A stretch of DNA of 6,799 bases from an uncultured Ruminococcus sp. (GCA_902797495.1 CADBTH010000128.1:1-6799); one strand, 5' to 3'; positions 1-6,646 are shown, counted from the stretch's first letter. The notes: generated by a model from the sequence alone, not told the origin. Translations and numbers: made by a program.

Positions 1-734
1 CGATTTCTGAAGCAGTGGAAGCCGCAACAAAGCAGGAAGGCTACCGCTACGTTCTCGGAAGCGTTCTCAACCAGGTCCTTCTCCATCAGTCCGTTATCGG
101 TCTCGAGACGAAAGCTGCTTGCGACAAGTACGGCATCAAGCCCGATATGATCATCGGCTGCGCCGGCGGCGGCTCCAACCTCGGCGGACTTATCTCCCCG
201 TTCATGGGCGAAAAGCTCCGCGGAGAGGCGGACTATGAGATCATAGCCGTCGAGCCCGCGTCCTGTCCCTCTTTCACAAGAGGCAAGTACGCGTACGACT
301 TCTGCGACACCGGCATGGTTTGCCCGCTCGCAAAGATGTACACGCTCGGCTCCGGCTTCATCCCCGCTCCGAACCACGCGGGAGGACTCCGCTATCACGG
401 CATGAGCTCGACTCTGTCCCAGCTTTACGACGACGGGCTTATGACCGCACGTTCCGTTCCTCAGACGAAGGTCTTCGAGGCGGCAGAGTACTTCGCAAGA
501 TGCGAGGGCATACTCCCCGCTCCGGAGAGCAGCCACGCTATCAGAGTTGCGATAGACGAGGCGATCAAGTGCCGCGAGACGGGAGAGGAAAAGACCATCC
601 TCTTCGGACTCACCGGTACCGGCTACTTCGATATGGTCGCTTACGAAAAATTCCACGACGGCAAGATGGACGATTACATCCCCACCGACGAGGAACTCGC
701 TGCAAGCTTTGCAAAGCTCCCTCAGGTAGACTGA
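1..734 (+). CDS. trpB: TrpB2-type tryptophan synthase beta chain (C-terminal part, 5' end outside window)
   Basis: The open frame enters from the left edge (first full codon at 3) and ends at TGA 732-734. About 243 residues are visible, roughly the C-terminal half of a family of about 430-460 aa, so the PLP-binding lysine region lies outside. The product would join indole to serine, PLP-dependently, to make tryptophan in the cytoplasm. The glycine-rich PLP-phosphate loop GGGSN is at 165-179. It is followed by segments characteristic of the TrpB2 branch rather than classical TrpB1: AVEPASCPSFTRGKYAYDF, HAGGLRYHGM, and EGILPAPESSHAIR. TrpB2 proteins are often encoded away from trpA; whether that holds here cannot be seen. 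The gene closes with its own terminator and is separate from the downstream unit. The ATG/GTG triplets near the left edge are internal, not the start. The family call is firm; the TrpB2 assignment rests on remembered motifs. Confidence 0.93.
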   Translation, partial: ISEAVEAATKQEGYRYVLGSVLNQVLLHQSVIGLETKAACDKYGIKPDMIIGCAGGGSNLGGLISPFMGEKLRGEADYEIIAVEPASCPSFTRGKYAYDFCDTGMVCPLAKMYTLGSGFIPAPNHAGGLRYHGMSSTLSQLYDDGLMTARSVPQTKVFEAAEYFARCEGILPAPESSHAIRVAIDEAIKCRETGEEKTILFGLTGTGYFDMVAYEKFHDGKMDDYIPTDEELAASFAKLPQVD

Positions 735-753
735 ATAATTATTTGACTGTATG

Positions 754-779
754 ACGGGTCGCTTCGGCGGCCCGTTTTT
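754..779 (+). terminator. Intrinsic terminator of the trpB2 gene
   Basis: A 9-bp stem pairs 754-762 with 767-775, including one G-T wobble (759/770). It is closed by a TTCG loop (763-766) in the very stable C(UUCG)G context. A run of five T (775-779) follows, with further pyrimidines CCTTCTT. It lies 20 bases after the trpB2 stop and just before the next promoter, so it separates the two transcription units. Confidence 0.92.
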
Positions 780-784
780 CCTTC

Positions 785-813
785 TTGAAATACTCGGAGT
801 TATATGGTATAAT
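785..813 (+). promoter_or_regulatory. Sigma-A-type promoter for the two-gene membrane unit
   Basis: A -35 hexamer TTGAAA (785-790) is separated by exactly 17 bp from a perfect -10 hexamer TATAAT (808-813). A TG dinucleotide at 805-806 makes it an extended -10 element (TGGTATAAT). Transcription is predicted to start near 820, giving a leader of about 40 nt before the ATG at 860. It begins directly after the upstream terminator. With only one mismatch in the two hexamers, it should be a strong housekeeping promoter. Confidence 0.85.
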
Positions 814-848
814 TGATTAATAACAAACCGCTGCTGTCGGCTTAATCA
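814..848 (+). repeat. 7-bp inverted repeat flanking the predicted transcription start
   Basis: TGATTAA (814-820) and TTAATCA (842-848) form a perfect inverted repeat with a 21-bp spacer. The left arm directly follows the -10 box and reaches the predicted start site at 820. The right arm ends just before the ribosome binding site (851-855). Most of the left arm would not be transcribed, so a DNA operator is more plausible than an RNA hairpin. The arms are AT-rich, so chance is a real alternative. Confidence 0.3.
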
Positions 849-859
849 TCGGAGGGACA

Positions 860-1486
860 ATGCAAAAAGTCAAGTTTTCGTTCAATGCGTTTATAATGAT
901 GCTGATCATCTTTTCTATCTTTGTCATCTTCGTCTTTTTCGGACTCACCGATATGGCGAATATACGGATCAACAACGACGTGTACGAAATAGAAGGGACC
1001 GACTATTCCGTCAGGTATACCGAACTTACGCCGAGCGGTCTGTATAAAGGTAAAGGGTACGCGGGAGAACTCAAAGTCGAGGGTAACTTCGGATACGACT
1101 GGGGTGTTTCGATCGAAGACGGCGTTCTTTACTGCAACGAGTACAGAATGACGTCTCTCGGAATGATGGTGTCCGATTTCGTGAGGATAGACCTTGAGAC
1201 GTACGAAAAGAAAGTCGTCATAAAAAACGCCATGATGATAGGAAAGTGCGAGTCGGGAGAGATCGTATGCCTCGACGGATTCATGATGCCGTCATGGCAG
1301 TTTGAGACAAATTCTCTCTATAAACTGTATTCCATGTCGTCAGACACGATCCGCGCAGAGGACGACGTCGTTACCGTCAGATATTTCGACGGAGGAAAGA
1401 CGGTCTATAGCTTTGAGGACAGTATGACTGACGAGGACAGGATAGAGTACTACCGTTCTCTCGATCTCAAGGAGGTGAACGGATGA
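860..1486 (+). CDS. Single-pass membrane-anchored protein of unknown function
   Basis: I do not recognise this 208-aa protein. The start is supported by GGAGG at 851-855, 4 nt before the ATG, and by a strong promoter upstream. A short lysine-containing N-terminus (K3, K5) precedes one long hydrophobic segment, about residues 10-29. The remaining 180 residues are hydrophilic and rich in acidic residues, tyrosine and short beta-like stretches. This suggests an N-in anchor with an extracytoplasmic domain. No lipobox cysteine is visible after the hydrophobic stretch, so a lipoprotein is unlikely; an uncleaved anchor fits better than a cleaved signal peptide. Phrases such as ESGEIVCLDG look like beta-strand-turn elements, but I cannot place them in a family. 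The stop overlaps the next start by ATGA (1483-1486), so this gene and the following membrane protein are probably made together and may act together. Confidence 0.82.
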   Translation: MQKVKFSFNAFIMMLIIFSIFVIFVFFGLTDMANIRINNDVYEIEGTDYSVRYTELTPSGLYKGKGYAGELKVEGNFGYDWGVSIEDGVLYCNEYRMTSLGMMVSDFVRIDLETYEKKVVIKNAMMIGKCESGEIVCLDGFMMPSWQFETNSLYKLYSMSSDTIRAEDDVVTVRYFDGGKTVYSFEDSMTDEDRIEYYRSLDLKEVNG

Positions 1487-1971
1487 ATATTTTTAAGAAA
1501 AGACCGTATTCCGGTACGAAGATCTACGTTCTGATATTTCAGATATCGTCTCTTTTGCCTCTGATACACATTCTTTATTGCTCCGGATTCAATAGCGCCG
1601 TGATACCGCGCGGATTCACGTCGGTGATGTTCGATACGGGTATGAGCGCCGTTCCGCGTGTCGAATCTCTCCTTTTGTCGTCTCTTTACAGACTGACGCT
1701 GAGCGAGATATTCGTATATTTCACTCTTGCCGCCGTCGCTTTCGCCTACGGCGTGATAATGAAAAAACTCTTATCGCTTAAGAAGACCGCTCCCGCAGCG
1801 AAATACTTCGCCGCAGTTATGATATGTATAGACGTCGTCGTCCGCGCGCTGCCTTTCCGTTTCAATTTCGTGTTCGGAACGCTTTATTACGTGATAGGTC
1901 TTATTATAAGACTCGCGTGCCTCGCGCTCGTGATATCGGATATCGTCATTTCGCGCAGAACGGAAAAATAA
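1483..1971 (+). CDS. Multi-spanning membrane protein of unknown function (about four helices)
   Basis: This 162-aa protein is not recognised. The ATG at 1483 overlaps the preceding stop codon (ATGA), and a strong Shine-Dalgarno GGAGGTG sits at 1471-1477, so the start is well supported. Hydrophobic segments lie at about residues 14-33, 74-93, 106-124 and 129-155. Basic stretches follow the second segment (KK at 94-95, KK at 100-101) and the last one (RR at 158-159), which fits both termini in the cytoplasm. Residues 34-70 between the first two helices form a larger outside loop by this model. No catalytic or transport motif is visible. Its tight coupling to the single-pass protein upstream suggests a two-component membrane assembly; this is inference from gene order only. 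A hairpin at 1978-2004 closes the unit. Confidence 0.82.
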   Translation: MNIFKKRPYSGTKIYVLIFQISSLLPLIHILYCSGFNSAVIPRGFTSVMFDTGMSAVPRVESLLLSSLYRLTLSEIFVYFTLAAVAFAYGVIMKKLLSLKKTAPAAKYFAAVMICIDVVVRALPFRFNFVFGTLYYVIGLIIRLACLALVISDIVISRRTEK

Positions 1972-1977
1972 AACGCT

Positions 1978-2009
1978 CCCTGCGGTATAATTTCTACCGC
2001 AGGGTATTT
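1978..2009 (+). terminator. Probable terminator of the two-gene membrane unit
   Basis: A perfect 10-bp stem pairs CCCTGCGGTA (1978-1987) with TACCGCAGGG (1995-2004) around a 7-nt loop. It begins 6 bases after the stop codon. The downstream tract on the + strand is only TATTTC, a weak T-run. On the minus strand the same hairpin is followed by a better T-rich tail (complement of 1964-1973). Termination on the + strand may therefore be incomplete, letting some transcription reach the flavodoxin operon. Confidence 0.72.
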
Positions 2010-2035
2010 CATATCAAGAAATATTATGCTATAAT
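2007..2035 (+). promoter_or_regulatory. Extended -10 promoter for the flavodoxin-sbcD-sbcC operon
   Basis: TGCTATAAT at 2027-2035 is a complete extended -10 element (TG, one base, perfect TATAAT at 2030-2035). The -35 region is weak: TTTCAT (2007-2012) at 17-bp spacing shares only two bases with consensus. Extended -10 promoters can work without a good -35. Transcription should start near 2042, giving a leader of about 20 nt that contains the GGAGG at 2050-2054. It starts just after the preceding terminator hairpin. Confidence 0.75.
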
Positions 2036-2061
2036 ATAAAAAACATTCCGGAGGAAAAATC

Positions 2062-2598
2062 ATGGTACGTCACGACAGAAACCTCATCATCTGTTATTCC
2101 AGAAACGGTGAAAACTACGTCTGCGATAAAGTCAGGTCGATCGTCATGGGAAACACCGCGATCGGCGCGCAGATCATCCAGAGAACGACCTGGGCTGAAA
2201 CTTTCGAGATAAAGACTGTCGTCGATTATCCCGAAGACTACAACGAGTGTATAAAAGTCGCAAAGAAAGAAGCGGAGGAGGGCGCGCGCCCCGAACTCAA
2301 AGAGTATATCGAAGACCTCTCGAACTACGACAGGATCTTCATCTGCGGCCCCAACTGGTGGGGAACTCTTCCGTGCGCGGTCTTTTCGCAGCTTGAAAGA
2401 CTCGACTGGACGGGCAAGAAAGTCATGCTCTTCATGACCCACGAGGGAAGCGGTCTCGGACACGCGGAAGAGGATATCAAAAAGGTCTGCCGCGGCGCCG
2501 AATTCGGCGGGAGTCTTGCTGTACAGGGCTCGGTCGTCGCAAGCGAACAGTACAAAATATCCGCCTGGGCTGAAAAGGCTATCGACGACGGACAATGA
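2062..2598 (+). CDS. Flavodoxin-like FMN-binding protein
   Basis: This 178-aa protein has the length and order of motifs of a long-type flavodoxin (the 'flavodoxin_4'-like group). An N-terminal strand NLIICY leads into the FMN-phosphate loop SRNGENY (residues 13-19). YPEDYNECIKVAKKE (57-71), RPELK (76-80), the aromatic flavin-contacting loop GPNWWGTLP (96-104) and THEGSGLGH (126-134) follow. Such proteins carry electrons or act as small quinone or flavin reductases in the cytoplasm; the partner is unknown. The phosphate loop differs from the classical S/T-x-T-G-x-T, having N15 and N18 where threonines are usual. SRxGENY-type loops do occur in this group as I recall. The start is fixed by GGAGG (2050-2054), 7 nt upstream, and a promoter. 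The stop overlaps the sbcD start by ATGA, an unusual pairing of a redox protein with a DNA nuclease. Confidence 0.88.
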   Translation: MVRHDRNLIICYSRNGENYVCDKVRSIVMGNTAIGAQIIQRTTWAETFEIKTVVDYPEDYNECIKVAKKEAEEGARPELKEYIEDLSNYDRIFICGPNWWGTLPCAVFSQLERLDWTGKKVMLFMTHEGSGLGHAEEDIKKVCRGAEFGGSLAVQGSVVASEQYKISAWAEKAIDDGQ

Positions 2599-3734
2599 AG
2601 TTCGTTCATTTATCCGATCTTCACGTCGGTAAGAGAGTCAACGAGTTTTCAATGATCGAGGATCAGAAGTACGTATTGAAACAGATCCTTAATATCATCA
2701 ACGGCGAGGATCCGGACGGAGTCATAATCGCCGGTGACGTTTACGATAAAACCGTGCCGTCCGCCGAGGCGGTCGAAGTGTTCGACGAATTCCTCGTGGC
2801 GTTGTCAAATAGGCGCGCGGAAGTCTTTATTATAAGCGGTAACCACGATTCTCCCGAACGCCTCTCGTTCGCTTCGCGCATTATGAAACGCGAGGGGATA
2901 CATATATCTCCCGTTTACAACGGCCATGCGGAGAAGATCGTGATGCGCGACGTTCACGGCGAACTGTCCGTATATCTTCTCCCGTTCGTAAAACCGGTGA
3001 CCGTAAAAAAATTTTTTCCCGATGAAGAGATAGTCTCCTATACGGACGCGCTTCGCGCGGCAGTCGGGGAGATGAACGTCTCGCGCGACGCGAGGAACTT
3101 GCTCGTAACGCACCAGTTCGTAACGGGAGCGCTGCGCTCCGAATCGGAAGAAGTCTCAGTCGGAGGGTCGGATAACGTCGACGCCTCCGTCTTTGACGCG
3201 TTCGATTACGTCGCCCTCGGCCACATTCACGGACCTCAGGATATAGTGAAAGGGAGGATCAGGTATTCGGGAACTCCGCTCAAGTATTCTTTCTCCGAAG
3301 CCTCTCACCAAAAATCAGTAACGGTAGTAGAGCTCGCCGAAAAAGGGGACGTTGAAGTCAGAACAGTACCGCTCACGCCCCTCCGCGACATGAAGAGGAT
3401 CAAAGGCAAGTACTGCGAACTTGTAGAGAAAGAGTTCTACGAGGGAACGACTTACCGCGACGATTACATTCATATAACGCTGACGGACGAAGACGACGTT
3501 CCGGACGCTGTCATTAAGCTCCGCACCGTTTACCGCAATCTGATGAAACTCGATTACGACAACAGAAGGACGAGGCACGCATCCGTGATCACGGAAGATG
3601 CGGAAGCCCGGAACAAGTCTCCTCTCACCCTGTTCGGAGAGTTTTACGAGAAGCAGAACGGCGCTCCGATGTCCGAAGAGCAGGAGGAGTTCGTGAAAGC
3701 GTTGATAGGGAATATCCGGGAGGTCGACCGATGA
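2595..3734 (+). CDS. sbcD: Nuclease SbcCD subunit D (Mre11-like phosphoesterase)
   Basis: SbcD is the manganese-dependent nuclease subunit of SbcCD, which opens DNA hairpins and trims protein-blocked or broken ends. At 379 aa it is close to the family's usual length of about 400. All metallophosphoesterase motifs are present: DLH (residues 8-10), GDVYD (47-51), GNHD (82-85), TH (172-173, H173) and GHIH (209-212). The C-terminal part, from about residue 270, should hold the capping and SbcC-binding regions. The ATG overlaps the flavodoxin stop (ATGA, 2595-2598) and no usable Shine-Dalgarno precedes it: only GGA at 2590-2592, too close. Translation therefore probably depends on ribosomes finishing the flavodoxin gene. 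It overlaps sbcC by another ATGA (3731-3734). Nothing looks broken. Confidence 0.97.
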   Translation: MKFVHLSDLHVGKRVNEFSMIEDQKYVLKQILNIINGEDPDGVIIAGDVYDKTVPSAEAVEVFDEFLVALSNRRAEVFIISGNHDSPERLSFASRIMKREGIHISPVYNGHAEKIVMRDVHGELSVYLLPFVKPVTVKKFFPDEEIVSYTDALRAAVGEMNVSRDARNLLVTHQFVTGALRSESEEVSVGGSDNVDASVFDAFDYVALGHIHGPQDIVKGRIRYSGTPLKYSFSEASHQKSVTVVELAEKGDVEVRTVPLTPLRDMKRIKGKYCELVEKEFYEGTTYRDDYIHITLTDEDDVPDAVIKLRTVYRNLMKLDYDNRRTRHASVITEDAEARNKSPLTLFGEFYEKQNGAPMSEEQEEFVKALIGNIREVDR

Positions 3735-6499
3735 GGCCTTTAAAACTTGTAATGTCTGCCTTCGGGCCTTATTCCGGACGGGAGGAGCTCGATCTCGAAC
3801 AGTTCGGAACGAGCGGACTGTATCTGATAACGGGAGACACCGGCGCAGGAAAAACGACGATATTCGACGCGATCACCTTCGCGCTTTACGGAGAGCCGAG
3901 CGGCGACGTGAGAAACGCCGCCATGCTGAGGTCGAAATACGCGCCTCTCGACCGTCCGACCGAAGTGGAGCTGACTTTCGAATACGCGGGTAAAGTATAT
4001 CGCGTCAGGAGAAACCCAACGTATATGCGCGCAAAGAGAACGGGTACCGGTGTCGCGGAAGAGAAAGCCTCCGCCGAGCTTCATATGCCGAACGGAAACG
4101 TCGTGACAAAACTCAAAGAAGTCAACGATTCGATCATTGAGATCGTCGGGCTCGACCGCTCGCAGTTTTCGAGGATCGCAATGATCGCTCAGGGCGACTT
4201 CCAAAAGCTTCTTCTCGCCGGTACCGACGAGAGAAAAAAGATTTTCAGGAATATATTTCATACCGATAAATACCGGATACTTCAGGAAGAACTGAAAGAT
4301 GCGGCGGGCAGAATAAGAAGGGAATGCGAGGACGTTCAGAAGGGGATCGAACAGTACGTCGGAGAGATAGTCTGCGACGAGGACGGCCCTGAGACCGTAG
4401 AAGTAGCGAGAGCGAAAGACGGCGAGATGCCTTCCGACGAAGTGCTCTCTCTCCTGTCAAGACTTATCCGCAACGATCGCGCGTTGTCGGGCGAACTGTC
4501 CGAAAAGATCGACGGCGCGGAAAAAGAACTTGAAAACATAACGAAAGCGCTCGCGGCAGCTGCGCAGTACAGAAAGACGGAGGAGTCGCTCAAAGAAAAC
4601 GAGGCGGAGCTCGAAAAGATGCTTCCCCGGAGAGACGAATTCAAAGAAGCGCTCGACGCCGCGGAGAAAGAGGCCTTGAAGATCAAAGGGCTCGAAACCG
4701 AAATATCCCGACTCACGGACGTTGTTTTCCGATTCGGTCAGATAGAGGCGATATCGAAAAAGATATCGCAGCATACCGAAAAGTTAGAAAAGCTGACCGC
4801 TGACGCGAAAGAAACGGCTCTCGCCGCAGCGTCTCTCGAAGAGAAGTATAAAACTCTCTCTGACGAAAAAAAGTCTCTCGAGGGTATCGAGCTTAAACGC
4901 GAAAAACTCCTTTCCGAAAAAAACGCCCGCGACGCGGTTCTGGAGAAACTGCGTTCTCTCTCGAAACTGTTGTCGGAATATGAAACGGCGACGGACGAGA
5001 CGGAGAAAAAAAGGCTCGAATATAAAGAAAAGCGCGCCGTATCCGATAAAGCGAAAGACGAATACGAAAGTCTTTACAGAGCGTATCTCGACGCTCAGGC
5101 GGGTATTATGGCAAAAGATCTCGAAGAGGGCGAGCCTTGTCCCGTGTGCGGATCGGTACACCACCCGAATAAAGCGACGACGTCAGTCGACGCTCCCGAT
5201 AAAGAACGGCTCGATTCGTCAAAAAAGGCTGCCGAGGCGGCCGACAAGGCGGCAGCGGCGGCGAGCGAGTCTGCGGGGAAGTGCGCCGCGCGCCGGGAAG
5301 AAAAAATGATCGATATCGCCGCTAAATCAAACGAATTGTTCGGTGGGTTCGAAGACGTCGCGAAGTGCGCCTCCGCACTCACGGAAAGACTCCGCCGCGA
5401 GAACGAAGAGAACAAAGCTACAGAGACGGCTCTTGAAGAAGCCGATCTCGGTATAATAAAAAAGAACGAGCTTGACAAGACGATAGCGCATACCGAAAAA
5501 GAGATGAAGGAGTTGTCCGATTCAGTCGGTAAAAACGAGACTGAACGGAAGAACCTGAGATCGATACTCGACGAACTGTCCTCTCAGACAAAGACTCTCT
5601 CGGACGGCCTCGATCATTCGTCCAAGAGCGATGCGGAACAGGCGCTCGAACAAAAGAAAAACGAAAAAGAGAGGATCGGATCAAACCTCGCCGCGGCCAA
5701 GGAAACCTTTGAAAAATGTGAAAAAGAATACGTAAGACTCACCTCTTCTATCGCGGAAGCAAAGAGAACTCTCGACGGAAGAGTCGACGTCGACGTTGAA
5801 AAAGAAGAGGCGCGGCAGACGGAACTCAAGGAGCTCAGGTCGTCACTTTCGAAAGAGCAGATCAAAGTAGGATCGAGACTGTCCACAAACGCGTCCGTTC
5901 TTTCAAACGTGGAAAAGAACCTTCTCAGACTTGCCGAGAAGGAGCGGGAACGCGCGTGGATCACGTCCCTTTCAAACACCGCGAACGGAACGGTTTCGGG
6001 AAAAGAAAAGATAGTTCTCGAGACTTACGTTCAGATGGCGTATTTCGACCGCATCATAATGCGCGCAAACACCAGACTTATGGTCATGTCCGGAGGACAG
6101 TACGAGCTGAAACGCAGAGCTGAAGCGGAAAACCTTCAGAACAAAAGCGGACTCGAACTCGACGTTGTCGATCACTATAACGGAAGCGTCCGAAGCGTCA
6201 ACACTCTTTCGGGCGGCGAAACGTTCTTAGCGTCTCTCGCCCTCGCGCTCGGACTCTCCGACGAAATACAGTCTTCCGCAGGCGGCATAAGGCTCGACAC
6301 CATGTTCGTTGACGAGGGCTTCGGCTCGCTCAGCCCCGACGCGCTCGAACAGGCGATGAGAGCGCTCGCAGGACTCTCCGGCGGAGAACGACTCGTCGGC
6401 ATCATCTCCCACGTCGCGGATCTGAAGGAAAGGATCGACCGTCAGATAGTCGTCACAAAGGACTCTCTCGGCGGAAGCAAAGCGAAGATCGTAGTTTAA
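3731..6499 (+). CDS. sbcC: Nuclease SbcCD subunit C (Rad50-like SMC ATPase)
   Basis: SbcC is the ATPase and tethering arm of the SbcCD complex. The 922-aa protein has the full Rad50 plan. The N-terminal half-head has Walker A GDTGAGKTT (residues 35-43) and Q-loop AQGDF (153-157, Q154). Long charged coiled-coil arms span about 180-455 and 490-750, around the zinc hook CPVCG (C470, C473). The C-terminal half-head has LETYV (763-767), signature LSGGE (826-830), Walker B MFVDE (858-862, E862 catalytic) and H-loop ISH (892-894). Two hooks bind one zinc to join two complexes. It is shorter than the E. coli protein (about 1050 aa), so the arms are probably somewhat shorter. A second LSGGE string (882-886) lies between Walker B and the H-loop, where the family has a variable surface stretch. 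The start has GGAGGT (3719-3724), 6 nt upstream, and overlaps the sbcD stop. Confidence 0.97.
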   Translation: MRPLKLVMSAFGPYSGREELDLEQFGTSGLYLITGDTGAGKTTIFDAITFALYGEPSGDVRNAAMLRSKYAPLDRPTEVELTFEYAGKVYRVRRNPTYMRAKRTGTGVAEEKASAELHMPNGNVVTKLKEVNDSIIEIVGLDRSQFSRIAMIAQGDFQKLLLAGTDERKKIFRNIFHTDKYRILQEELKDAAGRIRRECEDVQKGIEQYVGEIVCDEDGPETVEVARAKDGEMPSDEVLSLLSRLIRNDRALSGELSEKIDGAEKELENITKALAAAAQYRKTEESLKENEAELEKMLPRRDEFKEALDAAEKEALKIKGLETEISRLTDVVFRFGQIEAISKKISQHTEKLEKLTADAKETALAAASLEEKYKTLSDEKKSLEGIELKREKLLSEKNARDAVLEKLRSLSKLLSEYETATDETEKKRLEYKEKRAVSDKAKDEYESLYRAYLDAQAGIMAKDLEEGEPCPVCGSVHHPNKATTSVDAPDKERLDSSKKAAEAADKAAAAASESAGKCAARREEKMIDIAAKSNELFGGFEDVAKCASALTERLRRENEENKATETALEEADLGIIKKNELDKTIAHTEKEMKELSDSVGKNETERKNLRSILDELSSQTKTLSDGLDHSSKSDAEQALEQKKNEKERIGSNLAAAKETFEKCEKEYVRLTSSIAEAKRTLDGRVDVDVEKEEARQTELKELRSSLSKEQIKVGSRLSTNASVLSNVEKNLLRLAEKERERAWITSLSNTANGTVSGKEKIVLETYVQMAYFDRIIMRANTRLMVMSGGQYELKRRAEAENLQNKSGLELDVVDHYNGSVRSVNTLSGGETFLASLALALGLSDEIQSSAGGIRLDTMFVDEGFGSLSPDALEQAMRALAGLSGGERLVGIISHVADLKERIDRQIVVTKDSLGGSKAKIVV

Positions 6500-6544
6500 A
6501 CGTCATTTCCGTTTGTATTTATATTACAGACAAATAATTTCCAA
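6500..6544 (+). other. AT-rich spacer after sbcC without a clear terminator
   Basis: No strong GC-rich hairpin with a T-run follows the sbcC stop. The only pairing seen is a weak 5-bp TTTGT (6512-6516) with ACAAA (6530-6534) and no T-tract. The sbcDC transcript may therefore end by another mechanism or run into the spore gene leader. Confidence 0.4.
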
Positions 6545-6573
6545 TCATAAATTGCGGTAAGCTGTCGATAATA
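6545..6573 (+). promoter_or_regulatory. Candidate forespore (sigma-G/sigma-F-like) promoter for the spore protein gene
   Basis: Spore protein genes of this family are normally read by sigma-G, consensus near GHATR, about 18 bp, then CATXHTA. TCATA (6545-6549) and GATAATA (6567-6573), 17 bp apart, each miss only the first base. Overlapping it, GGTAAGCTG (6556-6564) fits the sigma-F -10 pattern GGHRARHTX, but has no matching -35. Transcription from the sigma-G-like site would start near 6580. The region is AT-rich, so partial matches are easy to find; treat this as a candidate. Confidence 0.35.
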
Positions 6574-6579
6574 GATTCA

Positions 6580-6596
6580 GAGAACGGAAAGTTCTC
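6580..6596 (+). other. Small RNA hairpin in the spore protein gene leader
   Basis: GAGAAC (6580-6585) pairs perfectly with GTTCTC (6591-6596) around a 5-nt GGAAA loop. If transcription starts near 6580, the hairpin would be at the 5' end of the mRNA, a position known to shield transcripts from 5'-end-dependent decay. It is not followed by a T-run, so it is not a terminator. Confidence 0.4.
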
Positions 6597-6603
6597 GATT
6601 AAA

Positions 6604-6633
6604 TATAGATAGCTCCGCAAGGAGCAATTTATG
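6604..6633 (+). promoter_or_regulatory. Stem-loop abutting the spore protein gene ribosome binding site
   Basis: The inner stem GCTCC (6612-6616) pairs with GGAGC (6621-6625) across a GCAA loop, a stable GNRA tetraloop. After a single A-A mismatch (6611/6626), seven more pairs join 6604-6610 to 6627-6633, including two G-T wobbles. The structure ends at the base before the Shine-Dalgarno AAGGGAG (6634-6640), which stays single-stranded. It also hides a second GGAG (6621-6624) and an ATG (6631-6633). It could stabilise the mRNA or tune initiation. Confidence 0.55.
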
Positions 6634-6646
6634 AAGGGAGAAGAAA

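Noticed and set aside
743..748. TTGACT, a -35-like hexamer after the trpB2 stop
   Set aside because: No -10 box lies 16-18 bp downstream; that stretch is the GC-rich terminator stem.
320..754. 144-codon open frame inside the trpB2 gene in another + frame
   Set aside because: The product is an arginine-rich shadow of a clearly conserved enzyme, and it runs into the terminator stem.
1986..1991. TATAAT inside the terminator hairpin (last two bases of the left stem plus the loop)
   Set aside because: It has no TG extension and no -35 (GAAAAA at the right distance), and its start would fall inside the hairpin. The promoter at 2027-2035 explains the downstream operon better.
2029..2595. Antisense open frame of 188 codons covering the whole flavodoxin gene
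   Set aside because: It mirrors a well-supported + strand gene with promoter, ribosome binding site and family motifs. It has no recognisable motif and is explained by codon bias of the real gene.
5221..5300. Alanine- and lysine-rich low-complexity stretch in sbcC, considered as a repeat
   Set aside because: It is ordinary coiled-coil composition just after the zinc hook, without true repeat units.
4245..6412. Several antisense open frames of 60-130 codons within sbcC
   Set aside because: They are short, overlap each other, lack ribosome binding sites and motifs, and are expected opposite a coiled-coil gene with biased codons.
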